From Paraburkholderia megapolitana (lineage in GTDB: Bacteria; Pseudomonadota; Gammaproteobacteria; Burkholderiales; Burkholderiaceae): 64,000 nucleotides of DNA. Numbering within the stretch: position 1 is the first letter of the stretch; each line of letters begins with the position of its first letter. The translations under genes were made by a program, and so were the position numbers. The DNA is taken from the NCBI RefSeq assembly GCF_007556815.1, contig NZ_CP041745.1, positions 3,015,001 to 3,079,000 of the forward strand. The letters run 5' to 3'. Below are positions 46,785-55,916 of this stretch, piece by piece. The notes under the pieces were generated by a model. It was not told where the DNA came from, did not search any database, and saw only the letters and a list, made by a program, of their open reading frames with translations.

Positions 46785-47627
46785 GTGAAAGTCCGCATCC
46801 TGTCCGATCTGCATCTGGAATACAACGAGCCGGCGATCGTTCCGCACGCGGATGCCGACCTGGTGATACTCGCGGGCGACATCCACAATCACGCAGAAGG
46901 ATTGCGCTGGGCCGCCGAGACTTTCGACGGCAATGTGCCGGTCGTCTATGTGCCGGGCAATCACGAGTATTACGACGGTGAGTTCGGCGCGCTCGAAGCG
47001 GCGATGCACGATGCCGCCGCTTCAGTCGATAACGTGCACTTCCTGAACAATGCCGCGCTCGTCGATCCGGCCGGCCGCTGGCGCGTACTCGGCACGACGC
47101 TATGGACCGACTTTGCGCTATACGGTGCGAGCGCCGACGAGCGCGCGGAATCGATCGCGGCCGCGAAACGAGTGATGCTGGATTTTCTGGGATTGATTCA
47201 GGTGACGTGGCCGGCGCAGCGCGATGAAACCGCTCTGTCGGCAGCGCAGCAGGCAGGTAGCGCCGCTGCGCGCAACTTCACACCTCAAGACAGCCTCGCG
47301 CTGCACGAACGCGCGCGAGCGTGGCTCGAAACGGAACTGGCACGACCTTTTGCCGGCAAGACAATCGTCGTCACGCATCATGCGCCGCATCGCCTGAGTC
47401 TCGCTGCGCGCTACGCGGAAGATCTCGTGTCGGCGGGATTCGTCAGCGATCTGTCGACGCTCATCGGCACGCCGGCCGTGCTATGGGTGCACGGCCACAC
47501 GCATACCGGATTCGACTACACGGTCAACGGCACACGCGTCGTGTGCAACCCGCGTGGCTATTTCGACCGGCGCACGGGCCAGTTCGAAAACCCCGACTTC
47601 GCGTGGGACCGGACCGTCGACGTCTGA
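46785..47627 (+). CDS. calcineurin-like metallophosphoesterase
   Basis: A 280-residue phosphoesterase with all five metal motifs: LSDLHLEYNE, AGDIHNH, PGNHEYYDG, THHAPHR and HGHTHTGF. It is a two-metal hydrolase of phosphomono- or diesters; the physiological substrate is unknown. The GTG start at 46785 has AGGAG 8 bases upstream and puts the first motif at residue 5. It follows the dehydrogenase gene by 37 bases. Confidence 0.94.
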   Translation: MKVRILSDLHLEYNEPAIVPHADADLVILAGDIHNHAEGLRWAAETFDGNVPVVYVPGNHEYYDGEFGALEAAMHDAAASVDNVHFLNNAALVDPAGRWRVLGTTLWTDFALYGASADERAESIAAAKRVMLDFLGLIQVTWPAQRDETALSAAQQAGSAAARNFTPQDSLALHERARAWLETELARPFAGKTIVVTHHAPHRLSLAARYAEDLVSAGFVSDLSTLIGTPAVLWVHGHTHTGFDYTVNGTRVVCNPRGYFDRRTGQFENPDFAWDRTVDV

Positions 47628-47661
47628 AGCAAAGTCGCGCGCCGATCTCCGGCAGCGAAGC

Positions 47662-47817
47662 CTAGCGCTTGCGCTCGTCGCGCGTAGTCCGCGTCGGGCG
47701 GATGCGGACCGGCACGAGTTGCTGCTTCGCACGCAGGCGTTGCAGCAGGTCGCGCGATGCGGCGATCGCGATCAATCCGAACATGACGGCGACGCCGATC
47801 ATCACTTGGGTATCCAT
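47662..47817 (-). CDS. 51-residue single-pass membrane peptide
   Basis: A short frame below usual listing size. Its ATG at 47817 is preceded by AAGAGG at good distance. The translation has one membrane helix (VMIGVAVMFGLIAIAA, residues 5-20) followed by a strongly basic tail (RDLLQRLRAKQQ, ending DERKR), the layout of small regulatory membrane peptides with the tail inside. I know no family name. It lies alone between convergent and parallel neighbours. Confidence 0.6.
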   Translation of the reverse strand: MDTQVMIGVAVMFGLIAIAASRDLLQRLRAKQQLVPVRIRPTRTTRDERKR

Positions 47818-47948
47818 GAGTGCCTCTTCATTGCTGAGTTACCAGATTGCTTCGTTGATTCGCTACTAGACGTTAACAGGTCAATTCGCCCGCAGAAGTA
47901 AGGAAGTGTTGCGGCGCGCCACATTTGTAACACGCCCGCCGCCCCCGC

Positions 47949-48887
47949 TCAGCTACGCGCGAACTGCCGCAACTCGGCCTGATCGGCGGCGAGCGTGGCC
48001 GGCACTTCGTCGCGCAGAAACTCCACCCACGTGCGGATTTTCGCGTCGAGATACTGGCGCGACGGGTACAGCGCGTAAATATTCATCTCCTGCGCCGTGT
48101 ACTCGGGCAGCAGCCACACGAGTTCGCCGCTACGCAATCCGCTGATCGCCGAATAAAGCGGGATCAACCCGATGCCCATGCCCACGCGCGCCGCCATGGC
48201 CGCCGCCTCGGCGACATTGACCTGAAACGTCGCCGGGCCAAGCGCAATAGTGTGCTGGCCGTCCGGCCCGTTGAAGCTCCATTCGTCGGCCGGCGATATC
48301 GGCGTGACCATGCGCAGGCATACGTGGTTCTTCAGGTCGTGCGGTGTCTGCGGCACGCCGTAGAGCTCCAGATAGGCGGGCGACGCGCACGGAATGCTGA
48401 ATGCCGCGCCGATGCGCTGCGATACGAGCCCGGAATCCGGTAGATCGATGGCGAGCGTCAACGACACGTCGTAGCCTTCGTCGAGCAGATCGGGCAGGCG
48501 CTGAGCGAGCGTCAGTTCGATCTGCACATCCGGATAGCGTTGCTGGTAGCGGCCGACCGCCGGCACCACATACTGCTGACCGAAACTCGCCATCGCGTGC
48601 ACTTTCAGCTTGCCGGACGGGCGCGCATGCGCATCGCTCGCCTCGGCTTCCGCCTGGTCGACATAGGCAAGGATCTGCTCGCAGCGCTGCAGGTAACGCT
48701 CGCCGGCCTCGGTCAGCGCGATGCGGCGCGTCGTGCGGTTCAGCAGACGCGTGCGCAGATGCGCTTCGAGATCGGACACCGCGCGCGATGCATAAGCCGT
48801 CGTCGTATTCAGGTGCTGCGCCGCACCGGTGAAACTGCCCGCTTCTACGACACGGACAAATACGCGCATATTTTGAAGCGTATCCAT
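47949..48887 (-). CDS. LysR-family regulator of the efflux operon (AaeR-like)
   Basis: A 312-residue LysR protein. The N-terminal helix-turn-helix (MDTLQNMRVFVRVVEAGSFT, AYASRAVSDLEAHL) is followed by an effector domain (KLKVHAMASFGQQYVVPAVG, GIGLIPLYSAI). The ATG at 48887 gives the normal length; 27 further upstream codons are not LysR-like. It is divergent from the NodT-FUSC-DUF1656-HlyD operon, as AaeR is from aaeXAB, and should respond to the exported aromatic compound. Confidence 0.94.
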   Translation of the reverse strand: MDTLQNMRVFVRVVEAGSFTGAAQHLNTTTAYASRAVSDLEAHLRTRLLNRTTRRIALTEAGERYLQRCEQILAYVDQAEAEASDAHARPSGKLKVHAMASFGQQYVVPAVGRYQQRYPDVQIELTLAQRLPDLLDEGYDVSLTLAIDLPDSGLVSQRIGAAFSIPCASPAYLELYGVPQTPHDLKNHVCLRMVTPISPADEWSFNGPDGQHTIALGPATFQVNVAEAAAMAARVGMGIGLIPLYSAISGLRSGELVWLLPEYTAQEMNIYALYPSRQYLDAKIRTWVEFLRDEVPATLAADQAELRQFARS

Positions 48888-49042
48888 ACGAATCCCTTCC
48901 TGAGACGGCTCGATTGTTACACGTATCGTGAAAGCGATTATCTCAAGATCGGTAAGAATGCTTCGCATTTTTACGGGTTATTCGCCAATCAGCCGAAAAA
49001 TATAATGACGCACAGGGTTCTATCGCATTCAGGGAGGCAATC

Positions 49043-50614
49043 GTGCAGTTTCCGGTACAGAAAGGGATCGCCGCGCTCGCGGTTCTTACGATCTCGTCAA
49101 TAATCGCCGGCTGCGCCAGTACCGGAGGCATCGCGCCGCAAACGCATGCGGTCGACCCTTCGTCGCTCGATGCGGGCGCTGCAATTCGCGCCGCGAACGC
49201 CGACGCGAAGTGGTCCGCCGCCGACTGGTGGAGCGCCTACAACGACCCGCAACTGAATGCATGGGTAACCTCGGCCGAAGCCGGCAACCCGACGCTGGCG
49301 GCCGCGCAGGCACGTGTGCGCGAAGCACGGTCGATGGCGGGCGTGGCCGCCTCGGCACTATCGCCGCAGATCAACGGCAATCTGTCGATCGAGCGCCAGC
49401 ACTGGCCCGACAACGTCTACTACGGCCCCGGCCCGCTCTCGAACGCGAACACCTGGGACAACACGGGCACGATTGGCCTGTCGTATCACCTCGACCTGTG
49501 GGGCAAGGACCACAACAGCGCCGAACAGGCACTCGACCTCGCCCACATGCGCGCCGCCGATGCCCGCGCCGCGCAACTCGAAATCGAAACCAACGTGGTG
49601 CGCGCGTACATCGACATGTCGATGAACTACGCGCTGCTCGACATCGCGAAGGCGACGCGCGACCAGCAGCAACAGATCCTCTCGCTCGCGCAGCGGCGCC
49701 TGAAAGGCGGCCTCGGCACGCAGCTCGAAGTGAGCCAGGCGGAAACGCCGCTGCCCGACTATGAGCGGCAGATCGATGTGCTTGAAGAGGCGATCGCGCT
49801 GAACCGCAATCAGTTGGCTGCGCTGGCCGGCAAGGGGCCTGGTTCCGGCGATGCGATCACGCGCCCGCAGCTCGCACTCGATGCGCCTGCCGGTCTGCCG
49901 TCCGCGCTGCCCGCCGAGCTGATCGGCCATCGCCCTGACATCGTCGCCGCCCGCTGGAGCGTCGCCGCGCAGGCGCGCGGCATCGACGTCGCGAAGGCCG
50001 GTTTCTATCCGGACGTCAATCTGCTTGGCTCGCTCGGCGGATTTGCTGCGGCAGGCCCGCTGTTCCAGTTCCTGCGCTCGGCAAACGGCGGCTGGACCGC
50101 CGGCCCGGCGCTGTCGCTGCCGATCTTCGACGGTGGCCGGCTACGCGGAGAACTCGGTGCGGCATCGGCGGGTTATGACGAGGCGGTCAGCGCCTACGAT
50201 CAGACGATCGTCAGTGCGCTGAAACAGATCGCCGACCAGGTCGTGCGGATGCGCTCGCTTGCCACGCAGCAGAACGATGCGCAGCGCTCGGTCGATGCGG
50301 CACGCAGGAACTACACGCTGGCGCGCGAAGGCTACCGGCGCGGCCTGACCGACTATCTGAACGTACTCGTTGCGCAGAACCAGTTGCTGCGCGCACAGGA
50401 AGGCATCGCACGCATCGAGGCCGCACGGCTCACCGCACACGCGACGCTCGTCGCGGCGCTGGGCGGCGGTCTCGCCGATCCTGTCGACGCCCCGCCTGCC
50501 GCAGATGCACTACCTGCGCACGGTCGTGGTCATGCGAGTGTGGCGGCTGCAGCATCGAGCGCAGCGGCGGCGACAGAACCCACGGTCAGCGCCGCCGTGC
50601 ATCCGGGCCAATAA
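49043..50614 (+). CDS. outer-membrane efflux lipoprotein (NodT/OprM family)
   Basis: A 523-residue TolC-like channel. The signal peptide ends in a lipobox IIAGC with acylated Cys24. Two outer-membrane efflux repeats follow (WWSAYNDPQLNAWVTSA, LRGELGAASAGYDEAVSAYD), and the C-terminus carries an Ala/His-rich tail. It gives the exit duct for the pump encoded by the next three genes. The GTG start at 49043 follows GGGAGGC. Confidence 0.95.
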   Translation: MQFPVQKGIAALAVLTISSIIAGCASTGGIAPQTHAVDPSSLDAGAAIRAANADAKWSAADWWSAYNDPQLNAWVTSAEAGNPTLAAAQARVREARSMAGVAASALSPQINGNLSIERQHWPDNVYYGPGPLSNANTWDNTGTIGLSYHLDLWGKDHNSAEQALDLAHMRAADARAAQLEIETNVVRAYIDMSMNYALLDIAKATRDQQQQILSLAQRRLKGGLGTQLEVSQAETPLPDYERQIDVLEEAIALNRNQLAALAGKGPGSGDAITRPQLALDAPAGLPSALPAELIGHRPDIVAARWSVAAQARGIDVAKAGFYPDVNLLGSLGGFAAAGPLFQFLRSANGGWTAGPALSLPIFDGGRLRGELGAASAGYDEAVSAYDQTIVSALKQIADQVVRMRSLATQQNDAQRSVDAARRNYTLAREGYRRGLTDYLNVLVAQNQLLRAQEGIARIEAARLTAHATLVAALGGGLADPVDAPPAADALPAHGRGHASVAAAASSAAAATEPTVSAAVHPGQ

Positions 50615-50626
50615 GCGGAGCCGCCC

Positions 50627-52831
50627 ATGTCCACCTCCACTACCGCCCCCGCCAGATCGCTCAGCGGCTTCCTGAACACAGCCGCCGACTGGGCCCGCAC
50701 CGACGGCCGCACGTGGCTCTACATGTTCAAGGCAATCGCCGCCGCGCTGCTCGCGCTAGGCATCGCGATGAAACTCGACCTGCCGCAGCCGCGCACTGCG
50801 ATGACAACCGTGTTCATCGTGATGCAGCCGCAAAGCGGCATGGTGTTCGCGAAAAGCTTCTACCGGATCTGCGGCACGCTGGTCGGGCTCGTCGTGATGC
50901 TCGCGCTGATCGGTCTGTTCGCGCAGCAGCCCGAACTCTTCATCGTCACGACCGCGATCTGGGTCGGTATCTGCACGGCCGGCGCCGCGCGCAATCGCAA
51001 CTTCCGCTCGTATGGTTTCGTGCTCGCCGGTTACACCGCCGCGTTGATCGGCTTCCCGGCCTCGCAGCACCCGGACGGCGCGTTCCTGTCGGCGCTCACG
51101 CGGGTTGCGGAAGTGGTGCTCGGTATCGTCTGTGCGGGCGCGGTCAGCGCACTCGTGTTTCCGGAGCACGCAGGCGAACAGATGCGCACGACGATCCGCG
51201 CGCGTTTCTCATCCTTTGTCGAGTACGTGTCCGCATCGCTGGCGGGGCGCGCCGACCGCGCCCACATCGAAGCGACCAACGCGCGCTTCGTCGCGGATAT
51301 CGTCGGCTTCGAGGCAACGCGCAGCGTCGCCATCTTCGAGAGCCCCGATTCGCGGATGCGCGGTGGGCGCCTTGCGCGGCTCAACAGCGAATTCATGACG
51401 GCGTCGACGCGCTTTCACGCGCTGCATCAGTTGATGAACCGGCTGCACGACAGCGTCGCAACCGGCGCGATCGCAGCGCTCGAGCCGTACTTCAAGGAAA
51501 TCGCGCCGTTGCTGTACAAGTCGGGCGAACCCGTGCTGACCGCGGCCGACGCCGTACACGTAGTGAACCAGCTCGACGCCTACCGGGCAGAGCTACCGAA
51601 GCGCGTGCGCGCGACGCGCGCCGAACTCGAAACTCGCGCCGACGTGCCGTTGCTCGATTTCGACACGGGCGCCGAACTGCTCTACCGCTTCGTCGACGAT
51701 ATGCATGCGTACGCGGCAACCTACGCCTCGCTCGCCGTCGATACGCACGAACGCGAACGCTGGATCGAGCGCTACGAGCCGAAGACCAATCCGATCGCCG
51801 CGGGCGTTGCGGGTGTACGCGCCGCTATCGTGATCATGGTGCTCGGTGCGTTCTGGATCGCGACCGCGTGGCCGAGCGGTTCAACGCTCGTGCTGACGGC
51901 CGCCGCCGTGTGCGCGCTCGCATCGTCGTCGCCGTATCCGACGCGCACCGCATTCCAGATGGCCGCGGGCACGACGCTGTCGTCGGTGATGGCGATCATT
52001 CTGGTGTTCGGCATTTATCCGCATATCGACGGTTTTCCGCTGCTGTGCGCCGCGCTGACGCCGTTCCTGCTACTCGGCGTGTTCATGACAACGCGGCCAA
52101 AACTGGTCGGCTACGGCGTCGGCTACTGCATCTTCTTTTGCTTCCTGGCCGGCCCGGACAACGTGATCCAGTACGAGCCGACCGGCTTCATGAACGACGC
52201 GCTGGCGCTCGTGCTGTCGATGCTCGTATCGTCGCTCGCGTTCGCGGTGTTGCTGCCGCCGTCGACGCCGTGGCTGCGCAAGCGCCTGTTCGCCGATCTG
52301 CGCAAGCAGGTTGTGTTCGCGTGCCGGGCGCCGCTCGCGCGTTTGCGCACGCGCTTCGAAAGCGGTGCACGCGACCTGATGTTCCAGATCAACGCACTCG
52401 CGGAAGGCGAGCCGGAGCTCAAGCGCGACACGCTGCGCTGGCTGTTCGCCGTGCTCGAAGCGGGTAACTCGATGATCGATCTGCGGCGCGAAATCGACGG
52501 GCTGCCGGCCGACGCGCGCTACGCGGAAACGACACCGTGGCGCGTCGCCATCCGTACGATGCGCCGTCACGTCGCGGCGCTTTATCGGCAGCCGGATGGC
52601 TCACGACTGAATGCTGCATTTGCGGCCAACGTCGATGCGATCGCGGCAGTCCAGCAACTGCTATCGAGCTTCGAGCCGCCGCGCGAAGAGCGCCACCAGT
52701 TGCAACGCATCCTCAGTCATCTGCATTTCATCCGTACCGCGCTGCTCGACCCGCAATCGCCGCTCGCTGAACTCGTGAGCGGCGGACGCGCCGGCAGCAC
52801 ACCCTCCGAAGGAGTTCGTCATGCCCCGTGA
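50627..52831 (+). CDS. FUSC-family inner-membrane transporter (AaeB-like)
   Basis: A 734-residue protein with the FUSC layout: an N-terminal block of membrane helices (about 35-175), a long cytoplasmic region, a second helix block (about 390-530; AAIVIMVLGAFWIATAWPSG, FLLLGVFMTTRPKLVGYGVG) and a cytoplasmic C-terminus. AaeB relatives export aromatic carboxylic acids such as p-hydroxybenzoate. It follows the channel gene by 12 bases and overlaps the DUF1656 gene by 11. Confidence 0.95.
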   Translation: MSTSTTAPARSLSGFLNTAADWARTDGRTWLYMFKAIAAALLALGIAMKLDLPQPRTAMTTVFIVMQPQSGMVFAKSFYRICGTLVGLVVMLALIGLFAQQPELFIVTTAIWVGICTAGAARNRNFRSYGFVLAGYTAALIGFPASQHPDGAFLSALTRVAEVVLGIVCAGAVSALVFPEHAGEQMRTTIRARFSSFVEYVSASLAGRADRAHIEATNARFVADIVGFEATRSVAIFESPDSRMRGGRLARLNSEFMTASTRFHALHQLMNRLHDSVATGAIAALEPYFKEIAPLLYKSGEPVLTAADAVHVVNQLDAYRAELPKRVRATRAELETRADVPLLDFDTGAELLYRFVDDMHAYAATYASLAVDTHERERWIERYEPKTNPIAAGVAGVRAAIVIMVLGAFWIATAWPSGSTLVLTAAAVCALASSSPYPTRTAFQMAAGTTLSSVMAIILVFGIYPHIDGFPLLCAALTPFLLLGVFMTTRPKLVGYGVGYCIFFCFLAGPDNVIQYEPTGFMNDALALVLSMLVSSLAFAVLLPPSTPWLRKRLFADLRKQVVFACRAPLARLRTRFESGARDLMFQINALAEGEPELKRDTLRWLFAVLEAGNSMIDLRREIDGLPADARYAETTPWRVAIRTMRRHVAALYRQPDGSRLNAAFAANVDAIAAVQQLLSSFEPPREERHQLQRILSHLHFIRTALLDPQSPLAELVSGGRAGSTPSEGVRHAP

Positions 52832-53021
52832 GATCGCCGTTTTCGATGCCTACGTGCCGGCTGTCGTGCTGCTGTTCATCCTCGGCGCCGTGCTGACCTG
52901 GATGCTCGACCGGCTGATCGCCGTAACCGGCATCTACCGCATCGTGTGGCATCCCTCCCTGTTCCGGGCGAGCCTGCTCGTCTGTGTGTGCGGCCTGCTT
53001 GGCCTCGCCGTTTACCGTTGA
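52821..53021 (+). CDS. DUF1656 small membrane protein (AaeX-like)
   Basis: A 66-residue protein with two membrane helices (about 12-30 and 47-64) and the family start PREIAVFDAYVP. DUF1656 proteins accompany FUSC/HlyD efflux pumps, as AaeX does in E. coli, and probably help pump assembly. The ATG lies inside the end of the FUSC gene behind GAAGGAG. Confidence 0.95.
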   Translation: MPREIAVFDAYVPAVVLLFILGAVLTWMLDRLIAVTGIYRIVWHPSLFRASLLVCVCGLLGLAVYR

Positions 53022-53034
53022 TCCGAGTCGAATC

Positions 53035-53895
53035 ATGACCATCCGAAATTTCCTGGGCTTTGTCGCGACAGCCGTCATTTTTATCGTCGCGATCCTGATC
53101 GGCCGTGCGCTGTGGGTGCACTACATGGACGAACCGTGGACCCGCGACGGCCGCGTGCGCGCTGAAGTCGTCAACATCGCGCCCGACGTGTCGGGTGCCG
53201 TCGTCGAACTGCCGGTGGGCGACAACCAGCCCGTCAAGAAAGGCGACTTGCTGATGCAGATCGATCCGTCGCACTACCAGATCGCCGTCGAGCAGGCACA
53301 GGCTGCGGTCGCCGCACGCAAGGCCGAACTGCAGATGCGGCGCGACGACGCGCAGCGCCGGGCGGATATGGACAGCCTCGTCGTATCGAAGGAAAGCCGC
53401 GACAACGCGTCGCATTCGGCAAATGCCGCGGAAGCGGAATACGAACAGGCGCTCGCCGCACTCGATGCCGCGAAGTTGAACCTCGAACGCACGCGGGTCG
53501 TGTCGCCGGTGGACGGCTATGTGACGAACCTGAGCGTGTATCGCGGCGACTATGCGATCGCGGGAACGCCGAAGCTCGCGATCGTCGATAGTCACTCGTT
53601 CTGGGTGTATGGCTACTTCGAGGAAACCAAGCTGCCGCACGTGAAAATCGGCAACAAGGCGGAGATCCGTTTGATGAGCGGTGGCGAGTTGCGCGGGCAC
53701 GTCGAGAGCATCTCGCGCGGTATCTACGATCGCGACAATCCGCAGAGCCGCGAACTGCTCGCCGATGTGAACCCGACGTTCAACTGGGTGCGGCTTGCGC
53801 AGCGTGTGCCGGTGCGAATCCACATCGACAGCGTGCCGGACGGGATGGTGCTGTCGGCGGGGACGACGTGTACGGTGGTGGTTTCGCCGAGCTAG
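53035..53895 (+). CDS. HlyD-family membrane fusion protein (AaeA-like)
   Basis: A 286-residue periplasmic adaptor. An N-terminal anchor helix (about 8-24) is followed by EPWTRDGRVRAEVVNIAPDV, a lipoyl half, a short coiled coil (about 80-145), the second lipoyl half PVDGYVTNLSVYRGD and a beta barrel. It joins the FUSC transporter to the outer-membrane channel. The ATG at 53035 lies 13 bases after the DUF1656 stop. Confidence 0.95.
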   Translation: MTIRNFLGFVATAVIFIVAILIGRALWVHYMDEPWTRDGRVRAEVVNIAPDVSGAVVELPVGDNQPVKKGDLLMQIDPSHYQIAVEQAQAAVAARKAELQMRRDDAQRRADMDSLVVSKESRDNASHSANAAEAEYEQALAALDAAKLNLERTRVVSPVDGYVTNLSVYRGDYAIAGTPKLAIVDSHSFWVYGYFEETKLPHVKIGNKAEIRLMSGGELRGHVESISRGIYDRDNPQSRELLADVNPTFNWVRLAQRVPVRIHIDSVPDGMVLSAGTTCTVVVSPS

Positions 53896-53922
53896 GTGGG
53901 TTGCTGCGCGGGCGGACCCGCC

Positions 53923-55602
53923 TCAACTAACCAGCGAAAACTTCCCCACCATCTGCTTGAGCGCCCGCGCCTGATCATCGAGCGAACGCGCCGCGGCGGT
54001 CGCCTGTTCGACGAGCGCCGCGTTCTGCTGCGTGCCGGCGTCCATCTGCGTGACCGCGAGATTGATCTCCTCGATGCCGGCGCTCTGTTCCGCCGACGCC
54101 GCCGAAATCTCGCCCATGATGTCGGTGACACGCTTCACCGCCTTCACGACTTCGTCCATCGTCTGACCGGCATCCTGCGCGAGCGTCGAGCCGTTACTCA
54201 CGCGTTCGACCGACGCGTTGATCAGCGTCTTGATCTCCTTCGCCGCGGCAGCGCTGCGCTGCGCGAGATTGCGCACCTCGCCCGCGACCACCGAGAACCC
54301 ACGCCCTTCCTCGCCGGCTCTGGCCGCCTCGACCGCTGCGTTCAGCGCGAGGATATTCGTCTGGAACGCGATGCCCTCGATCACCCCGATGATGTCGCCG
54401 ATACTCTTCGCACTCTCGTTGATCTTGCCCATCGTCTCGACGACACGGCCCACCACGGCACCGCCCTTCTCCGCAATCGCTGACGCGTTGTAGGCGAGCG
54501 TGCTGGCCTGTTTCGCGTTGTCGGCGTTCTGCCGCACCGTCGATGTCAGTTCCTCCATGCTGCTCGCGGTCCGCTCGAGCGCCATCGCCTGTTGCTCGGT
54601 GCGCTGCGACAGATCGAGATTGCCCATCGATATCTCGCCGGACGCCGATGCAATCGCCTCGGCACTCGCGGCAATACCCGACACCGTCGACGACAGCCCT
54701 GACTGCATGTCGCGCAACGCCGACAGCATGCTCGACGTATCGTGCCGATCGAGCGAGATCTGGTTCGACAGATCGCCTGACGCAATGCGACTCGCGATCT
54801 CCTTCGCGTAAACCGGTTCCCCGCCGAGCTGCCGCGCGAGTCGCCGGACCACCCATTCGCTGATCGCGAACGCGAGCACGATCAACGCGACCGTCATCCC
54901 CGCGATCATCACAAACGACGAATGAAAGATGAACGCGGATGCGTCGATGGTCGCCTTCGCGGCGGTACCGCGCTGCGCGACGAGGTCGTCGACGAGTTTT
55001 TCGAGCTTGCCGGTTTCGACGAGCAGCGACACGTCCTGCGTGCCGACCTGCCAGTTCATCTGCGACAGGTCGAGCGGCTGCGCCTTCACGAGTTTCACGA
55101 AATCGCGCAGATGGCCGCTCCAGACGCCAACCGATGCCGTGAAGGTTTTCTGCAATGCGACAGCCTTCGCATCGGACGGGTCGCCGTAGCGCTGCAGCGT
55201 GTTCAGTTCGGTGCCGATCGCCGTGAGCCCCTTGTCGATGTCCGAGCCGAGGTCGTCGCGCTCTTTCGCGGTGGTCGCGGTCAGCAGCATCTTTTGCGCG
55301 CGGCTTGCGCGCAGCACGTAGCCGCGCACTTCCTCGGCGGCACGGCTCGCGACGTGCCCCTGGTCGTAGATCGACCGGCTCGCGCCGTTCAGGCGGCTGA
55401 TCTGCGTCAACGAGAACACGCCGATCGCGAGCGTACCGACCAGCAGCACGGCAAACGCAAGGCGCAGCGTCGTCTTGACCGACATGCCCTTCGTCTGCCC
55501 GCTGCGAACGCGCGGCTGGCTCACTTGCGACGCGCCGACGGCCGGCTCCCCTTCCGGAACGAACCCCGCGCCCGGCTGGCTGCCCAGCGAAACTGCTTTC
55601 AT
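53923..55602 (-). CDS. methyl-accepting chemotaxis protein
   Basis: A 559-residue chemoreceptor. After a polar N-terminus of about 44 residues come TM1 (46-66), a periplasmic four-helix-bundle sensor (about 67-228), TM2 (229-248), HAMP and the cytoplasmic signalling hairpin whose tip reads [20 protein letters not shown]. No CheR/CheB-tethering pentapeptide is at the C-terminus. The ligand is not predictable. I took the ATG at 55602 with GAGGG upstream; further in-frame ATGs upstream read into low-complexity sequence. The N-terminal tail before TM1 is longer than usual. Confidence 0.94.
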   Translation of the reverse strand: MKAVSLGSQPGAGFVPEGEPAVGASQVSQPRVRSGQTKGMSVKTTLRLAFAVLLVGTLAIGVFSLTQISRLNGASRSIYDQGHVASRAAEEVRGYVLRASRAQKMLLTATTAKERDDLGSDIDKGLTAIGTELNTLQRYGDPSDAKAVALQKTFTASVGVWSGHLRDFVKLVKAQPLDLSQMNWQVGTQDVSLLVETGKLEKLVDDLVAQRGTAAKATIDASAFIFHSSFVMIAGMTVALIVLAFAISEWVVRRLARQLGGEPVYAKEIASRIASGDLSNQISLDRHDTSSMLSALRDMQSGLSSTVSGIAASAEAIASASGEISMGNLDLSQRTEQQAMALERTASSMEELTSTVRQNADNAKQASTLAYNASAIAEKGGAVVGRVVETMGKINESAKSIGDIIGVIEGIAFQTNILALNAAVEAARAGEEGRGFSVVAGEVRNLAQRSAAAAKEIKTLINASVERVSNGSTLAQDAGQTMDEVVKAVKRVTDIMGEISAASAEQSAGIEEINLAVTQMDAGTQQNAALVEQATAAARSLDDQARALKQMVGKFSLVS

Positions 55603-55916
55603 ATGGTCTACCCTCAGGTATCGATGCCGGAAAGGTCGGTTCCAGCATGGCGGCTTCATTGCGGCTTCATGGCGCCGTGTCTCTCCCGGTCTACGGCAAC
55701 TCTGGCTGCGATCTTTAATATTGGCTGCGGCGCGGCAGAAGCGGCCGCCGGCGTGATTCGTGGGCTGGCCATGTCCGATTCGCGACAAAAGTTGTCCGGA
55801 CAATTCATGTGAGCCACATTACACTGCGTCAATAGATTCAAAACCACCGGTCAAGGCGTCGTGTTGTCGCAGGCAGTCAATGCCGGTCTCCCATTACTTT
55901 TCTCTCACACGAACGT
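55603..55916. promoter_or_regulatory. divergent intergenic region with a 12-bp palindrome
   Basis: The 314 bases between the chemoreceptor and MFS genes hold no convincing gene. A perfect palindrome TTGTCCGGACAA at 55792-55803 lies in the AT-richer part and could be a dimeric regulator site. I see no clean promoter pair. Confidence 0.4.
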
